Shown piece after piece: positions 43,816 to 53,600 of a DNA stretch of 64,000 bases (the first letter of the stretch is position 1; each line of letters opens with the position of its first letter). This DNA is from Amycolatopsis sp. NBC_01488. GTDB lineage: Bacteria; Actinomycetota; Actinomycetes; Mycobacteriales; Pseudonocardiaceae. The position numbers and the translations under genes are program-made. The stretch is from positions 9,086,501 to 9,150,500 of the forward strand of contig NZ_CP109434.1 of the NCBI RefSeq assembly GCF_036227105.1, read 5' to 3'. The notes beneath the pieces are model-generated. The model had not been told where the DNA came from, did no database searches, and saw nothing but the letters and a program-made list of their open reading frames with translations.

Positions 43816-44646
43816 TCAGCGGTGTGCGGCGGCGACCTCCGCCAGCTCGTCCAGCGCCTTGAGCGTCTCGGCTTCCGGCAACGTCTCCAGCAGGAACGTA
43901 TAGCGCTCGACGCCCGCCTCGCGGAAGCCGTCGATCACCTTGTCCTTCGTGGGGCCGCCGAAGACCGCGAACTCGACGTCCGTACGTCCCCGGTCGGCGA
44001 GCCAGCCGCGGACGCGCTCGGCTTCCTCGAAATGCGTGTGACCGCGTAGCAGCCAGCCGTCGCCGAAGCGAGCGAGACGGTTCAGGGCCGCTTCGCTCTC
44101 GCCGCCGATGTAGATCGGCGGGTGCGGCTTGCGGACCGGCTTCGGCCAGGCGTAGATCGGGTCGAAGTCGACGTGCTTGCCGTGGAACTCGGCTTCGTCC
44201 TTCGTCCAGATCTCCTTGAGCGCGGCCAGCTGCTCGTCGATCAGCGCGCCGCGGGTCTTCGGGTCGGTGCCGTGGTCGCGCATCTCCTCGCGGTTCCAGC
44301 CGACGCCGACGCCGAACAGCGCGCGTCCGTCGGAGATCAGGTCGAGCGACGCGACCTCCTTGGCCGTGTGGATCACGTCACGCTGGATCAGCAGCGCGAT
44401 GCCGGTGCCGAGCAGCAGCTCCGACGTCGCCGTCGCCGCGGCGGTGAGCGCCACGAACGGGTCGAGCGTGCGCTTGTACTTCTCCGGCAGGTCGCCCCCG
44501 CCCGGGTACGGGGTTTGCCGGCCGACGGGGATGTGCGAGTGCTCGGCCAGGAACAGCGAGTCGAAGCCGCGTTCCTCCAGCGCCGCACCCAGCACGTCCG
44601 GCCGGATGCCCTCGTCGGTCACGAACGTCGAAATCCCGAATTTCAT
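43816..44646 (-). CDS. LLM-class F420-dependent oxidoreductase
   Basis: A 276-residue luciferase-like monooxygenase-family protein. MKFGISTFVTDEGIRP opens the barrel, with LFLAEHSHIP, LLLGTGIALLIQRDVIHTAKE, SLDLISDGRALFGVGVGWN and PIYIGGESEAALNRLARFGDGW typical of the Rv2161c/TIGR03619 group. It probably uses F420. The substrate is unknown. It converges on kstR with seven bases between stops; a place in steroid metabolism is possible but not shown. Confidence 0.87.
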   Translation of the reverse strand: MKFGISTFVTDEGIRPDVLGAALEERGFDSLFLAEHSHIPVGRQTPYPGGGDLPEKYKRTLDPFVALTAAATATSELLLGTGIALLIQRDVIHTAKEVASLDLISDGRALFGVGVGWNREEMRDHGTDPKTRGALIDEQLAALKEIWTKDEAEFHGKHVDFDPIYAWPKPVRKPHPPIYIGGESEAALNRLARFGDGWLLRGHTHFEEAERVRGWLADRGRTDVEFAVFGGPTKDKVIDGFREAGVERYTFLLETLPEAETLKALDELAEVAAAHR

Positions 44647-44723
44647 ACCTCCAGGACTACCACCAGGTTGACCGGGGGTGCACGATGGAGTCATCTCATC
44701 ATACGTTGAATAAGGGGGTAGTC

Positions 44724-45419
44724 ATGGACGTTCAGGACGTCGACTTCGAAGAGCTCTACCAGGGCACCACCCCGATGGGCCGGAAGATGCCGTGGGACAT
44801 CGGCGCGCCGCAGCCCGCCGTTGTCGCGCTGGCCGACGCCGGCGAGTTCACCGGCGACGTGCTCGACATCGGCTGCGGCCTCGGCGACAACTCGGCGTTC
44901 CTCGCCTCGCGCGGCTTGCACGTCACGGGGCTGGACGGCGCGCCGTCCGCGCTGGAGCAGGCTCGCGCACGGGCCGCCGAGAAGGGGCTCGACATCGAGT
45001 TCGCCGTCGCGGACGCGACGAAGCTCGAAGGCCACGAAGGCCGGTTCGACACGGTCCTCGACAGCGCGCTTTACCACTGCCTGAGCGAAGACGAACGTCA
45101 CCAGTACCTCGCGGCCCTGACCCGCGCCACGCGCCCGGGCGCACGGCTGCACCTGTTCGCCTTCTCGCCGCAGGTACCGGACGCGTTCCCGGCGCCCTAC
45201 CTGATCAGCGAAGCCAACCTCCGCGAGACCGTCGGCAAGGACTGGACGATCGAGCGGCTGGAACCGACCGTGTACACGACGTCGATGACGCCGGAGGAAC
45301 TGAAGCAGAGCGTCCGGCAGCTGCTGAACGTGGACCCCGCCGGGCTGGACCGGCTGGACACCGACGCGGACGGCCGGGTGCTCGTACCGGTCTGGCAGCT
45401 GAAGGCCACCCGCCGCTGA
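44724..45419 (+). CDS. SAM-dependent class I methyltransferase
   Basis: A 231-residue methyltransferase (ATG 44724 behind AAGGGGG). Motif I is VLDIGCGLGDNSAFLASRG (about 46), followed by GLDGAPSALEQARARA and the motif II/III VLDSALYHCLSEDER. It resembles small-molecule thiopurine/tellurite-type methyltransferases. Substrate unknown. It ends at the 46-bp palindromic terminator shared with icmF. Confidence 0.87.
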   Translation: MDVQDVDFEELYQGTTPMGRKMPWDIGAPQPAVVALADAGEFTGDVLDIGCGLGDNSAFLASRGLHVTGLDGAPSALEQARARAAEKGLDIEFAVADATKLEGHEGRFDTVLDSALYHCLSEDERHQYLAALTRATRPGARLHLFAFSPQVPDAFPAPYLISEANLRETVGKDWTIERLEPTVYTTSMTPEELKQSVRQLLNVDPAGLDRLDTDADGRVLVPVWQLKATRR

Positions 45420-45428
45420 GCAAGACCC

Positions 45429-45474
45429 GTCGTGAGTGGGAAACAGTGTTCTAACACTGTTTCCCACTCACGAC
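45429..45474. terminator. 46-bp palindrome, bidirectional terminator, copy 2
   Basis: A 22-bp perfect stem (45429-45450 with 45453-45474) begins GTCGTGAGTGGGAAACAG. It lies between convergent stops at 45419 and 45483. It matches the copy at 26934-26979, with one compensating base-pair change in the stem. Confidence 0.9.
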
Positions 45475-45482
45475 CGCGGGTT

Positions 45483-48400
45483 TCAGACGTTGCGCCGGTA
45501 CTGGCCGCCGACCTCGAAGAACGCCTCCGTGATCTGGCCGAGCGAGCAGACCCGCGCCGCGTCCATCAGTACGCCGAACAGGTTGCCGCCGCGGGTGGCC
45601 GCCTCGCGCAACGCCTTCAGCGCCTCCTGGGCCGCTTCGTGGTGGCGGTGCTGGAAGTCCGCCAGACGGTCCAGCTGGGACTGCTTCTCGTCCTCCGTCG
45701 CGCGGGCCAGCTCAACCTCGACGTCCTCCTCGCCCGCGCGCGGGTTGCGGAACGTGTTGACGCCGACGATCGGCAGCGAGCCGTCGTGCTTCTTGCGCTC
45801 GTAGAGGATCGACTCGTCCTGGATCTTGCCGCGCTGGTACCCGGTCTCCATCGCGCCGAGCACGCCGCCGCGCTCGCTGATCCGGTCGAACTCCAGCAGG
45901 ACGGCCTCTTCGACCAGGTCGGTCAGCTCGTCGATGACGAACGAGCCCTGCAGCGGGTTCTCGTTCTTCGACAGGCCCCACTCCTTGTTGATGATCATCT
46001 GGATGGCCATCGCGCGGCGCACCGACGACTCCGACGGCGTCGTGATCGCCTCGTCGAACGCGTTGGTGTGCAAGGAGTTCGCGTTGTCGTACAGCGCGCA
46101 CAGCGCCTGCAGCGTCGTCCGGATGTCGTTGAAGCTCATCTCCTGCGCGTGCAGCGACCGGCCGGACGTCTGCACGTGGTACTTGAGCTTCTGCGACCGC
46201 TCGTTGGCGCCGTAGCGCTCGCGCATCGCCACGGCCCAGATCCGCCGCGCCACCCGGCCGAGCACCGAGTACTCCGCGTCCATGCCGTTGGAGAAGAAGA
46301 ACGACAGGTTCGGCGCGAAGTCGTCGATGTCCATGCCGCGCGCGAGGTACGACTCGACGTAGGTGAAACCGTTGGACAGCGTGAAGGCCAGCTGCGAGAT
46401 CGGGTTCGCCCCGGCTTCGGCGATGTGGTAGCCGGAGATCGACACCGAGTAGAAGTTCCGGACGCCGTGCTCGATGAACCACTCCTGGATGTCGGCCATC
46501 ATCCGGAGGCTGAACTCGGTGGAGAAGATGCAGGTGTTCTGGCCCTGGTCCTCCTTGAGGATGTCGGCCTGGACCGTGCCGCGGACGTTCTTCAACGTCC
46601 ACTCGCGCAGCTCGGCGGCTTCCTCGCCGGACGGCTCGCGGCCGTGCTCCGCCGTGAACTGCTCGACCTTCTGGTCGATCGCGGTGTTGAGGAAGAAGGC
46701 CAGGATCGTCGGCGCCGGGCCGTTGATCGTCATCGACACCGACGTGTTCGGCGCGGTCAGGTCGAAGCCGTCGTAGAGGACCTTCATGTCCTCGAGCGAC
46801 GCGATGGACACGCCGGACGTGCCGACCTTGCCGTAGATGTCCGGGCGCGTGTCGGGGTCGTGGCCGTAGAGGGTCACGGAGTCGAACGCGGTCGAAAGCC
46901 GCTTCGCCTCGGAGTCCTCCGAAAGCAGCTTGAACCGGCGGTTGGTGCGGAACGCGTCGCCCTCGCCGGCGAACATCCGCGCCGGGTCCTCACCTTCACG
47001 CTTGAACGGGAAAACCCCGGCGGTGTAGGGGAAGTAGCCCGGCAGGTTCTCGCGGCGCAGGAACGACAGCAGCTCGCCGGACTCGGCGTAGCGCGGCAGG
47101 GCGACACGCGGGATCCGGTTGCCGGACAGCGTGTCACGCCACAGCTGCGTGCGCAGCTCCTTGTCGCGGATCTTGACGACCAGCTCGTCCTGGCGGTACT
47201 CCGCCGACAGCGCCTGGAAGCGCTCGAGGAGCTTTGTCGACTCGCCGTCCACATCGGACTCGGCCGCGGCCAGCAGGCCGTCGAGCGCGTCGGTCGAGGC
47301 GCCCACCTTGGACAGTTCGCTCTTGGCCAGCGCCAGCGCCTCGCGCTTGCGGACGGCGGCGACCTGCTGCTCGGTCTTCGCGTGGTAGCCGCGGACCGTC
47401 TCGGAGATCTCGGCCAGGTAGCGCGACCGGGTGCCCGGGATGATCGTCGACGCGTCCGTCGACACCTTGCCCTCGACCCGCGGCAGCGTCCCGGCCGAGA
47501 CGGTCAGGCCGCGCTCGGCGAGCAGACCGCGCAGGTGCTGGTAGAGCGCGGTGACGCCGTCGTCGTTGAACTTGGCCGCGCTCGTGCCGTACACCGGCAT
47601 GTCGTCGGGGCCGGAGTCGAAGGCCTCGCGGTTGCGCACCAGCTGGCGCGCCACGTCGCGGCGGGCGTCCTCGGCGCCGCGGCGCTCGAACTTGTTGATC
47701 GCGACGACGTCGGCGAAGTCGAGCATGTCGATCTTCTCCAGCTGCGACGCGGCGCCGAACTCCGGCGTCATCACGTACAGCGAGTCGTCCACGAAGTCGA
47801 CGATGCCGGCGTCGCCCTGGCCGATGCCCGGCGTCTCGACGATCACCAGGTCGTACCCGGCGGCCTTGCACGCCAGGATCGATTCGCGCAGCCCGGCCGG
47901 GATCTCCCCCGACGCCGTGCGCGTCGCGAGCGAACGGAAGTACACCGGCGAGCCGTCGAGGCAGTTCATCCGGATGCGGTCGCCGAGCAGCGCGCCGCCG
48001 CCCTTGCGCCGCGACGGGTCGACGGCGAGCACCGCGATCCGCAGCTTGTCCTCCTGGTCGAGGCGGAAGCGCCGGATCAGCTCGTCGGTCAGCGACGACT
48101 TGCCCGAGCCGCCGGTGCCGGTGATGCCGAGCACGGGCACGTTCCACCCGCTCGCGGCTTCGGTGATGCCGCCGAGCAGGTCGTCCGGCAGCCGCTGCGC
48201 CTGCAGCTGGGTGATGACCCGCGAGAGCGCGGCGACGTCCCCGGAGAGCACCTTGTCCAGCGTCGGGCCGTCGCCCGCGAGATCGATGTCGCAGGCTTCG
48301 ATCATCGAGTTGATCATGCCCGGCAGGCCCATCTCGTAGCCGTCCTCGGGCGAGAAGATGCGGGCGACGCCGCGCGAGTGCAGCAGCTCGATCTCCTCGC

Positions 48401-48716
48401 GCACGATCACCCCGCCCCCGCCGCCGAAGACCTTGATGTGACCGGCGCCGCGCTCGCGCAGCAGTTCGACCAGGTAGGAGAAGTACTCGACGTGCCCGCC
48501 CTGGTAGGCGGAGATGGCGACGCCCTGAACGTCCTCGGCGATGGCGGCGGTGGCCACCTCGTCGACCGACCGGTTGTGGCCCAGGTGAACGACCTCCGCG
48601 CCCTGCGACTGCAGGATCCGCCGCATGATGTTGATCGACGCGTCGTGACCGTCGAAGAGGCTCGACGCCGTGACGAACCGGACGGGGTGCGCGGGGCGGT
48701 ACAGCTCACTGCTCAT
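45483..48716 (-). CDS. icmF: fused isobutyryl-CoA mutase IcmF
   Basis: A 1077-residue fusion. The N-terminal cobalamin-binding domain has FDGHDASINIMRRIL (His24 as lower ligand) and GGGGGVI. A MeaI-type GTPase chaperone follows, with P-loop GTGGSGKSS at 200-208 and NKFERRGAEDARRDV as base-recognition region. The substrate-binding mutase barrel occupies the rest (RTNRRFKLLSEDSEAKRLS, YSVSISGYHIAEAGANPISQ). It interconverts isobutyryl- and n-butyryl-CoA and may accept pivalyl-CoA. The fusion ensures cofactor gating. It is a single gene with its own GAGGGG ribosome binding site. Confidence 0.94.
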   Translation of the reverse strand: MSSELYRPAHPVRFVTASSLFDGHDASINIMRRILQSQGAEVVHLGHNRSVDEVATAAIAEDVQGVAISAYQGGHVEYFSYLVELLRERGAGHIKVFGGGGGVIVREEIELLHSRGVARIFSPEDGYEMGLPGMINSMIEACDIDLAGDGPTLDKVLSGDVAALSRVITQLQAQRLPDDLLGGITEAASGWNVPVLGITGTGGSGKSSLTDELIRRFRLDQEDKLRIAVLAVDPSRRKGGGALLGDRIRMNCLDGSPVYFRSLATRTASGEIPAGLRESILACKAAGYDLVIVETPGIGQGDAGIVDFVDDSLYVMTPEFGAASQLEKIDMLDFADVVAINKFERRGAEDARRDVARQLVRNREAFDSGPDDMPVYGTSAAKFNDDGVTALYQHLRGLLAERGLTVSAGTLPRVEGKVSTDASTIIPGTRSRYLAEISETVRGYHAKTEQQVAAVRKREALALAKSELSKVGASTDALDGLLAAAESDVDGESTKLLERFQALSAEYRQDELVVKIRDKELRTQLWRDTLSGNRIPRVALPRYAESGELLSFLRRENLPGYFPYTAGVFPFKREGEDPARMFAGEGDAFRTNRRFKLLSEDSEAKRLSTAFDSVTLYGHDPDTRPDIYGKVGTSGVSIASLEDMKVLYDGFDLTAPNTSVSMTINGPAPTILAFFLNTAIDQKVEQFTAEHGREPSGEEAAELREWTLKNVRGTVQADILKEDQGQNTCIFSTEFSLRMMADIQEWFIEHGVRNFYSVSISGYHIAEAGANPISQLAFTLSNGFTYVESYLARGMDIDDFAPNLSFFFSNGMDAEYSVLGRVARRIWAVAMRERYGANERSQKLKYHVQTSGRSLHAQEMSFNDIRTTLQALCALYDNANSLHTNAFDEAITTPSESSVRRAMAIQMIINKEWGLSKNENPLQGSFVIDELTDLVEEAVLLEFDRISERGGVLGAMETGYQRGKIQDESILYERKKHDGSLPIVGVNTFRNPRAGEEDVEVELARATEDEKQSQLDRLADFQHRHHEAAQEALKALREAATRGGNLFGVLMDAARVCSLGQITEAFFEVGGQYRRNV

Positions 48717-48827
48717 CCCCTCAAAATACTTTGGCTTCCTACTATTGGAAACCCGAGGACCAGTGACGCGGCTCTCAGCACCTCGTCCGGCGGCGTTGAC
48801 AGCGCCCAGCTCAGGGGCGACGACGCG
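48717..48827. other. icmF upstream region
   Basis: Unusually AT-rich for this window (CTCAAAATACTTTGG, CTACTATTGG) just upstream of the icmF start. The icmF promoter is probably here, but no firm -35/-10 pair was assigned. Confidence 0.4.
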
Positions 48828-48854
48828 CCGGGCCCGGGGTCACCCCGGGCCCGG
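48828..48854 (-). terminator. hairpin terminator of conservon operon
   Basis: CCGGGCCCGGG (48828-48838) pairs perfectly with 48844-48854 around a five-base loop, seven bases beyond the conservon GTPase stop. Confidence 0.78.
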
Positions 48855-48860
48855 ACCGCG

Positions 48861-49472
48861 TCAGCGGGCCTTGGCCGCCCGGAGCGCGATCCACTGGCGC
48901 ATCGCGTACTCGACCAGCGTGATCAGCGTCTGCTTCGTCGACTCGCGGTCCCGGGCGTCGCAGCGGACGATCGGGATGTTCGGGTCGATCGACAGGGCCT
49001 CGCGCACGTCGTTGATGTCGTGCTCCAGCACGCCGTCGAACGTGTTGACGCCGACGATGTACGGCAGGCCGCGGTCTTCGAAGAAGTCGATCGGGGCGAA
49101 CGAGTCGGCCAGCCGGCGCGTGTCGGCCAGCACCACCGCGCCGATCGCGCCGCGGACCAGGTCGTCCCACATGAACCAGAACCGCTGCTGCCCGGGCGTG
49201 CCGAACAGGTAGAGGATCAGGTCCGCGTCCAGCGACACCCGGCCGAAGTCCATCGCCACCGTGGTCGTCGACTTGCTCGGGGTGTGGTCGAGGTTGTCGA
49301 CGCCGACGCTGGCGTCGGTCATCATCGCCTCGGTGGTGAGCGGCACGATTTCCGACACCGACCCGACGAAGGTCGTCTTCCCCGCACCGAAACCGCCAGC
49401 CACCACGATCTTGGCGGATGTCATGGTCGGGGGCGCGGTGTCCCGCGGTGCCTTAAAGCCGACGGAGTCCAC
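48861..49472 (-). CDS. conservon GTPase, CvnD-like
   Basis: A 203-residue small GTP-binding protein from GTG 49472, overlapping the DUF742 gene by 20 bases. P-loop GGFGAGKTTFVG (about 26), switch II region FGTPGQQRFWFMWDD and NTFD near 145 in the N/TKxD position are seen. In Streptomyces conservons this MglA/Ras-like protein works with a kinase-like protein, a roadblock protein and a DUF742 protein as a membrane signalling complex. It is the last of four coupled genes. Confidence 0.9.
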   Translation of the reverse strand: MDSVGFKAPRDTAPPTMTSAKIVVAGGFGAGKTTFVGSVSEIVPLTTEAMMTDASVGVDNLDHTPSKSTTTVAMDFGRVSLDADLILYLFGTPGQQRFWFMWDDLVRGAIGAVVLADTRRLADSFAPIDFFEDRGLPYIVGVNTFDGVLEHDINDVREALSIDPNIPIVRCDARDRESTKQTLITLVEYAMRQWIALRAAKAR

Positions 49473-50169
49473 TCAAAACCCTTTCCATCAACACCAGATG
49501 TGCCTCGGCGCCGTCATTGCCCGTTATCGTCTTGTGCACCGTGACCAGCCCCGCGTCGGCCGCGTCGCTGATCAGCACCCGGGCCACGCCCAGAGGCACC
49601 CGCAAGGCCGACACGATCTCGGCGACCGAACGGGGGGTCCGGCACTCTTCCATGATCGAGATGCACTCGATCTGCTCCGCGGCCACCTCGGGGAAGCCAC
49701 CGGTGGCAGCGTAGTCCTTCGCGGAGATCAGTGTCTCCAGCTCCAGGGCGTAGTTCGCCCGGGTGCGGCCGCCGGTCAAAGCGTAGGGCCGGACGATAGC
49801 GGTCAGGTCCTCGGGCGCGGCAGGCTGCTCGAACACCGCGGGCATGACGAACTCGCCGCTGGGCGGGCCCGGGTCGAACAACCCACCCGGTCTGGGGCTG
49901 TCCCCGTCGGTACTGCCGGGGGGAGAGACTAAAGAGGTCACGCGATCTCCTGGGTCGGCCGACGGCGCGGGTGCCGGCGGTTCCCCGGCCGCGTGCGCAC
50001 CGGCGGCCGGGGGTGGCGGGGACTCCTTGCTCTTCTTGCGCTTCCGGCGGGCACGGCCGGAATCCAGCGTGAACCCGTTGAGGACGTCGGCGAACGTGCC
50101 GTCGTCCCCTCGCCCGGCGGGGTGCTGCCCCGCAGGTGGTTCGCCGTCGAATCCGGACCCCGTGCTCAT
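49453..50169 (-). CDS. DUF742 protein, CvnC-like
   Basis: A 238-residue protein. The C-terminal ~120 residues are the DUF742 winged-helix-like domain: VRPYALTGGRTRANYALELETLI, then RSVAEIVSALRVPLGVARVLISD. The N-terminal half is Pro/Ala-rich with a KRKKSKE basic patch and is longer than usual for this family. It is probably an adaptor between the GTPase and the sensor-kinase-like protein. Confidence 0.88.
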   Translation of the reverse strand: MSTGSGFDGEPPAGQHPAGRGDDGTFADVLNGFTLDSGRARRKRKKSKESPPPPAAGAHAAGEPPAPAPSADPGDRVTSLVSPPGSTDGDSPRPGGLFDPGPPSGEFVMPAVFEQPAAPEDLTAIVRPYALTGGRTRANYALELETLISAKDYAATGGFPEVAAEQIECISIMEECRTPRSVAEIVSALRVPLGVARVLISDAADAGLVTVHKTITGNDGAEAHLVLMERVLSGLRRL

Positions 50170-50176
50170 CGCGCCA

Positions 50177-50629
50177 TCATCCCACCGGTTCGCCGATCAG
50201 CGACCCACCCGATCCCTGAAGCTGGGCGCGCAGCTCCGGGGTCAGGATCTGGCCGACGCGGTCGACGAGCATCGTCATCTCGTAGGCGACCTGCCCGATG
50301 TCGCAGTTCGGGGCGGCGAGGATGGCCAGGCAGGACCCGTCGCTGATCGACATCAGCACCATGATCCCCAGCTCCATCTCGACGACGGTTTCGTTGACCG
50401 CCCCGGCCTCGAAGCACCGGGCGGCGCCCTGGGTGAGGCTGACCAGGCCCGACGCGACCGCGGCGAGCTGGTCGGCCCGGTCGAGCGGGAGCCGGTTCGA
50501 CGCGGTCAGCAGCAGGCCGTCCGCCGAGACGACCACGGCGTGCGCCACGCCGGGCACGCGCTCCGCGAAGTCGTTCACCAGCCAGCCGAACTGATTCTGC
50601 GTCGGCTGAGCGCTACTCGGCGAGGTCAT
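50177..50629 (-). CDS. roadblock/LC7 protein, CvnB-like
   Basis: A 150-residue roadblock/LC7-domain protein (WLVNDFAERVPGVAHAVVVSADG, TVVEMELGIMVLMSISDGSCLAILA). Such proteins are GTPase regulators (MglB-like). Its ATG overlaps the stop of the kinase-like gene (ATGA), and its stop is followed closely by the DUF742 gene. Confidence 0.9.
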   Translation of the reverse strand: MTSPSSAQPTQNQFGWLVNDFAERVPGVAHAVVVSADGLLLTASNRLPLDRADQLAAVASGLVSLTQGAARCFEAGAVNETVVEMELGIMVLMSISDGSCLAILAAPNCDIGQVAYEMTMLVDRVGQILTPELRAQLQGSGGSLIGEPVG

Positions 50630-53600
50630 TCACCCTCCAGTGTCTCGTGGTTGCTGTCGGCCGCCTGTGCGGTGCGGTGGCGCCCGCGCTCGATGCCCTG
50701 TTGGAAGCTCCGCAGGCGGCCGCGCACGTCGTGTGCGTCCCGTTGTGGTCGGGGGGCCGTGGCCCCGGTGGGCGGTCCGGCGCTGCCCGGGAGCAGCTGC
50801 TCCCCGCGACGGCGCCGGGGCAATCCTGCCGAAGTGAACGTGGCGGGTGCCGACTGGGACACCGCTTGCACCGCCCGCCAGCCGTCATCGGTGCCGAAGT
50901 TCCACTCGTCGGTGGCCTCGACGGCGGCCTCTTCCCGGCGTGGCGCCGGAGTCTCCGCGGCCGGCGCGGCGCCCCGCCGGGACGGCAGGACGGAGGGCGA
51001 AGCCGCAGGACGGCCGCCGGGCAGCGGCTCCTGGAAGGCCGTGGGCCGGTCGTCGGGCTCGCCGGCCTGCGGTGTGGGGGACGGCCGCCGCGACGGCCGT
51101 GGCTTCCGGCTCGGCAGCGCCCCCGGCTCGGCTGCCTCCGGCGGCGTACCCGGCTCGCCGGACTGGTGGAGGGCGTCGGCCTGTGCCTGGCTCGGCTGGA
51201 ACACATCCGGAACCGACGCCGCGGGCGCACCCGGCTGAGGCGAGCCGTTCGTCTCCGCCGCCGGCCGGTGACCTGGCTGCGGCAGCCCGCCCGCCTCGAC
51301 CGCCTCCGGCCGCTGACCGTGCTGCGGCTGCCCGTTCGGCTGGACCACGTCCGGCTGCGGAGCCGGGCTGCCCGGCTGGAAGGCGCCCGGCTGCCGGCCG
51401 GACGCGGCCGCTTGCTGCCCTCGCCGTGGCAGGCCGTTCGACTGGGACGCATCCTGCTGCGTCTCGGGGGTGGTCGGCTGGCGCCGGGCACCCGGCTGGA
51501 GCCCCTGCGCGAACGACTGCTGCAGAGCGCTCCCGGGCACCTGCGCCGAAGCATCCGCCTGGGCTGCGGCGGTTCCCGGCTGCTGCGCGCTCGGCTGGAC
51601 CGCGGACCCCGGCTGGGCCGACGGTCGCCCGGCGACCTCCGGCCCCGGCTGACCGGTTCCGTGCGCCGAACCCGCCTGACCGGAACCCTGCGCCGTACCC
51701 GACTGGCCGGAGCCTTGCGGCGCCGATGGCTGTTGCTCGCCGAATCCCGCGCCCGGCTGACCAGAATCCTGCGATGCTGAAGGCTGCCCGCCGAACCCCG
51801 CGCCCGGTTGACCGGTGCCCCGCGCCGAACCTGCCTGACCGGTCGCCTGCGGCGCCGACGGTTGCCCGCCAAACTCAGCGCCCGGCTGACCGGCCCCCTG
51901 CGGGTTCGCCGCCGCCTGGCGGGCGTGCTGGCGTCCGCGGGTCACGCCCTGCTGGAAGCTGCTCAGCCGCCCGCGGACGTCCGCCGGGTCGCGGACCGGG
52001 AGGTCCGAGCAGGGCGGGGCCGGGGCCGCCGGGGCCGCTGGGGGCGGGGTCGCGCTGCCGGGGAGGAGCTGCTCGCCGCGGCGGCGGCGGGGCAGGCCCT
52101 TCTCGGTGAACGCCGTCGGCTCCGACTTCGTGACCTGCTGGACCGTGCGGAAGTTCTCGTCGCTCGCGAAGTCCCAGCTACGGCCTTCCGCGGCGGCTGG
52201 TGCCTCCGGAGCGGCGGCGGCCGGCTCTTCCGAGACGGCGGCCGGGACCGGGGCCGGCTTCTCGGCGGGCTTGTCCTCGCGGAACCACGCCGACAGCATC
52301 TCGTCGAAGATCGGCGTCGTCTCCGAGCGGTCCGGGGCCGGGGAGGGCGCCGGGGCCGGTTCGGGCTTCGCGGTCGCCTGGCGCCACCAGTCGCTGAGGG
52401 TCGTTTCGTTCGCGGAGAACAGGTCCTTGCCCGACGGCAGCTCACCGGACCGGGGCGGGTCCGGCAGCGGCAGCACCGCGGGGACCGGCGGCAGCGTCGG
52501 ACGCGGCGGCGGGGCGTCGTCGTCCTTCGGCAGGGGCGCGAACAGCGCCGTCCCGGAGATCTCCAGGTCCGACGGCGGCCGGACACCGGCCGGCCCGTGG
52601 CCGTTCGACAGGCCGGCGAGATCGCTCGCCGACGGCCAGCGCTCCTCCCCCATCGGCGGCTGCTGCGGGACCAGCGGCCGCGGCCGGGAGGTGCCGTTGA
52701 CCGGGCGGCGCGGCAGCTGGTTGCCCGCCGCGGGGCTCGCCGGGTGCTGCTGCAGGGCGCCGATCGGGCCGGTCAGCGGGCCGTCGGTCACCGGCATCAC
52801 CAGGTCCGGCGGGACGACGACCGTGGCGCGGACGCCGACGATGTCCTTGCCGCCGTGCAGCGACACGCCGATCCGGTGCCTGCTGGCCAGCCGGCCGACG
52901 ACGAACAGGCCCATCCGGCGCGACGTCGCCAGGTCGACCGACCCGGCTTCGGTCAGCCGGGTGTTCGCCTCGGCGACCTCGGCCTCGTTCATGCCGATGC
53001 CCTTGTCGAGGATGTCGACGTTGAGCGAGCCGTCCTCGCCCAGCCTCGACGCCACCGTCACCGACGTTTCCGGCGCGGAGAACGCCGTCGCGTTGTCCAG
53101 CAGCTCGGCGACCAGGCGCATCAGGTCGCTCGCGGCGTAGCCGACGATCCGCGCCGGGGGCGGCGGCTGGACCTGGACCCGCTGGTACTGCTCGATCTCC
53201 GACACCGCGGCGCGGAGCATGTCGGTGGTGCCGACCGGCTTGCCGGACCGGCGGCCGGGCTCGGCGCCCGACAGCACCATCAGGTTCTCGTTGTTGCGCC
53301 GCATCCGGGTGGCGAGGTGGTCGAGCTGGAACAGCGTGGCCAGCTGGTCGGCGTCCTCCTCGTCCCGCTCGAGCTGCTCGATCAGCTGCAGCTGCCGCTG
53401 CACCAGGCTCTGGCTGCGCCGCGAAAGGTTGACGAAGACGCTGCCGAAGCCGGTGCGCATCGCGGCCTGCTCGGTCGCCAGCCGCAGCGCCTGGTGGTGC
53501 ACCTTGTCGAAGGCCCGCGCCACCTCGCCGACCTCGTCCTCGGTCTGCACCGGCACCGGCACGACGTCGGTGCCCTGCGCGCGGCCCTCCTGGATGTTGC

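Noticed and set aside
45432..49544. A 1370-codon plus-strand frame
   Set aside because: It is antisense to icmF and the conservon GTPase, with Arg/Asp/Val-rich shadow composition and no domain.
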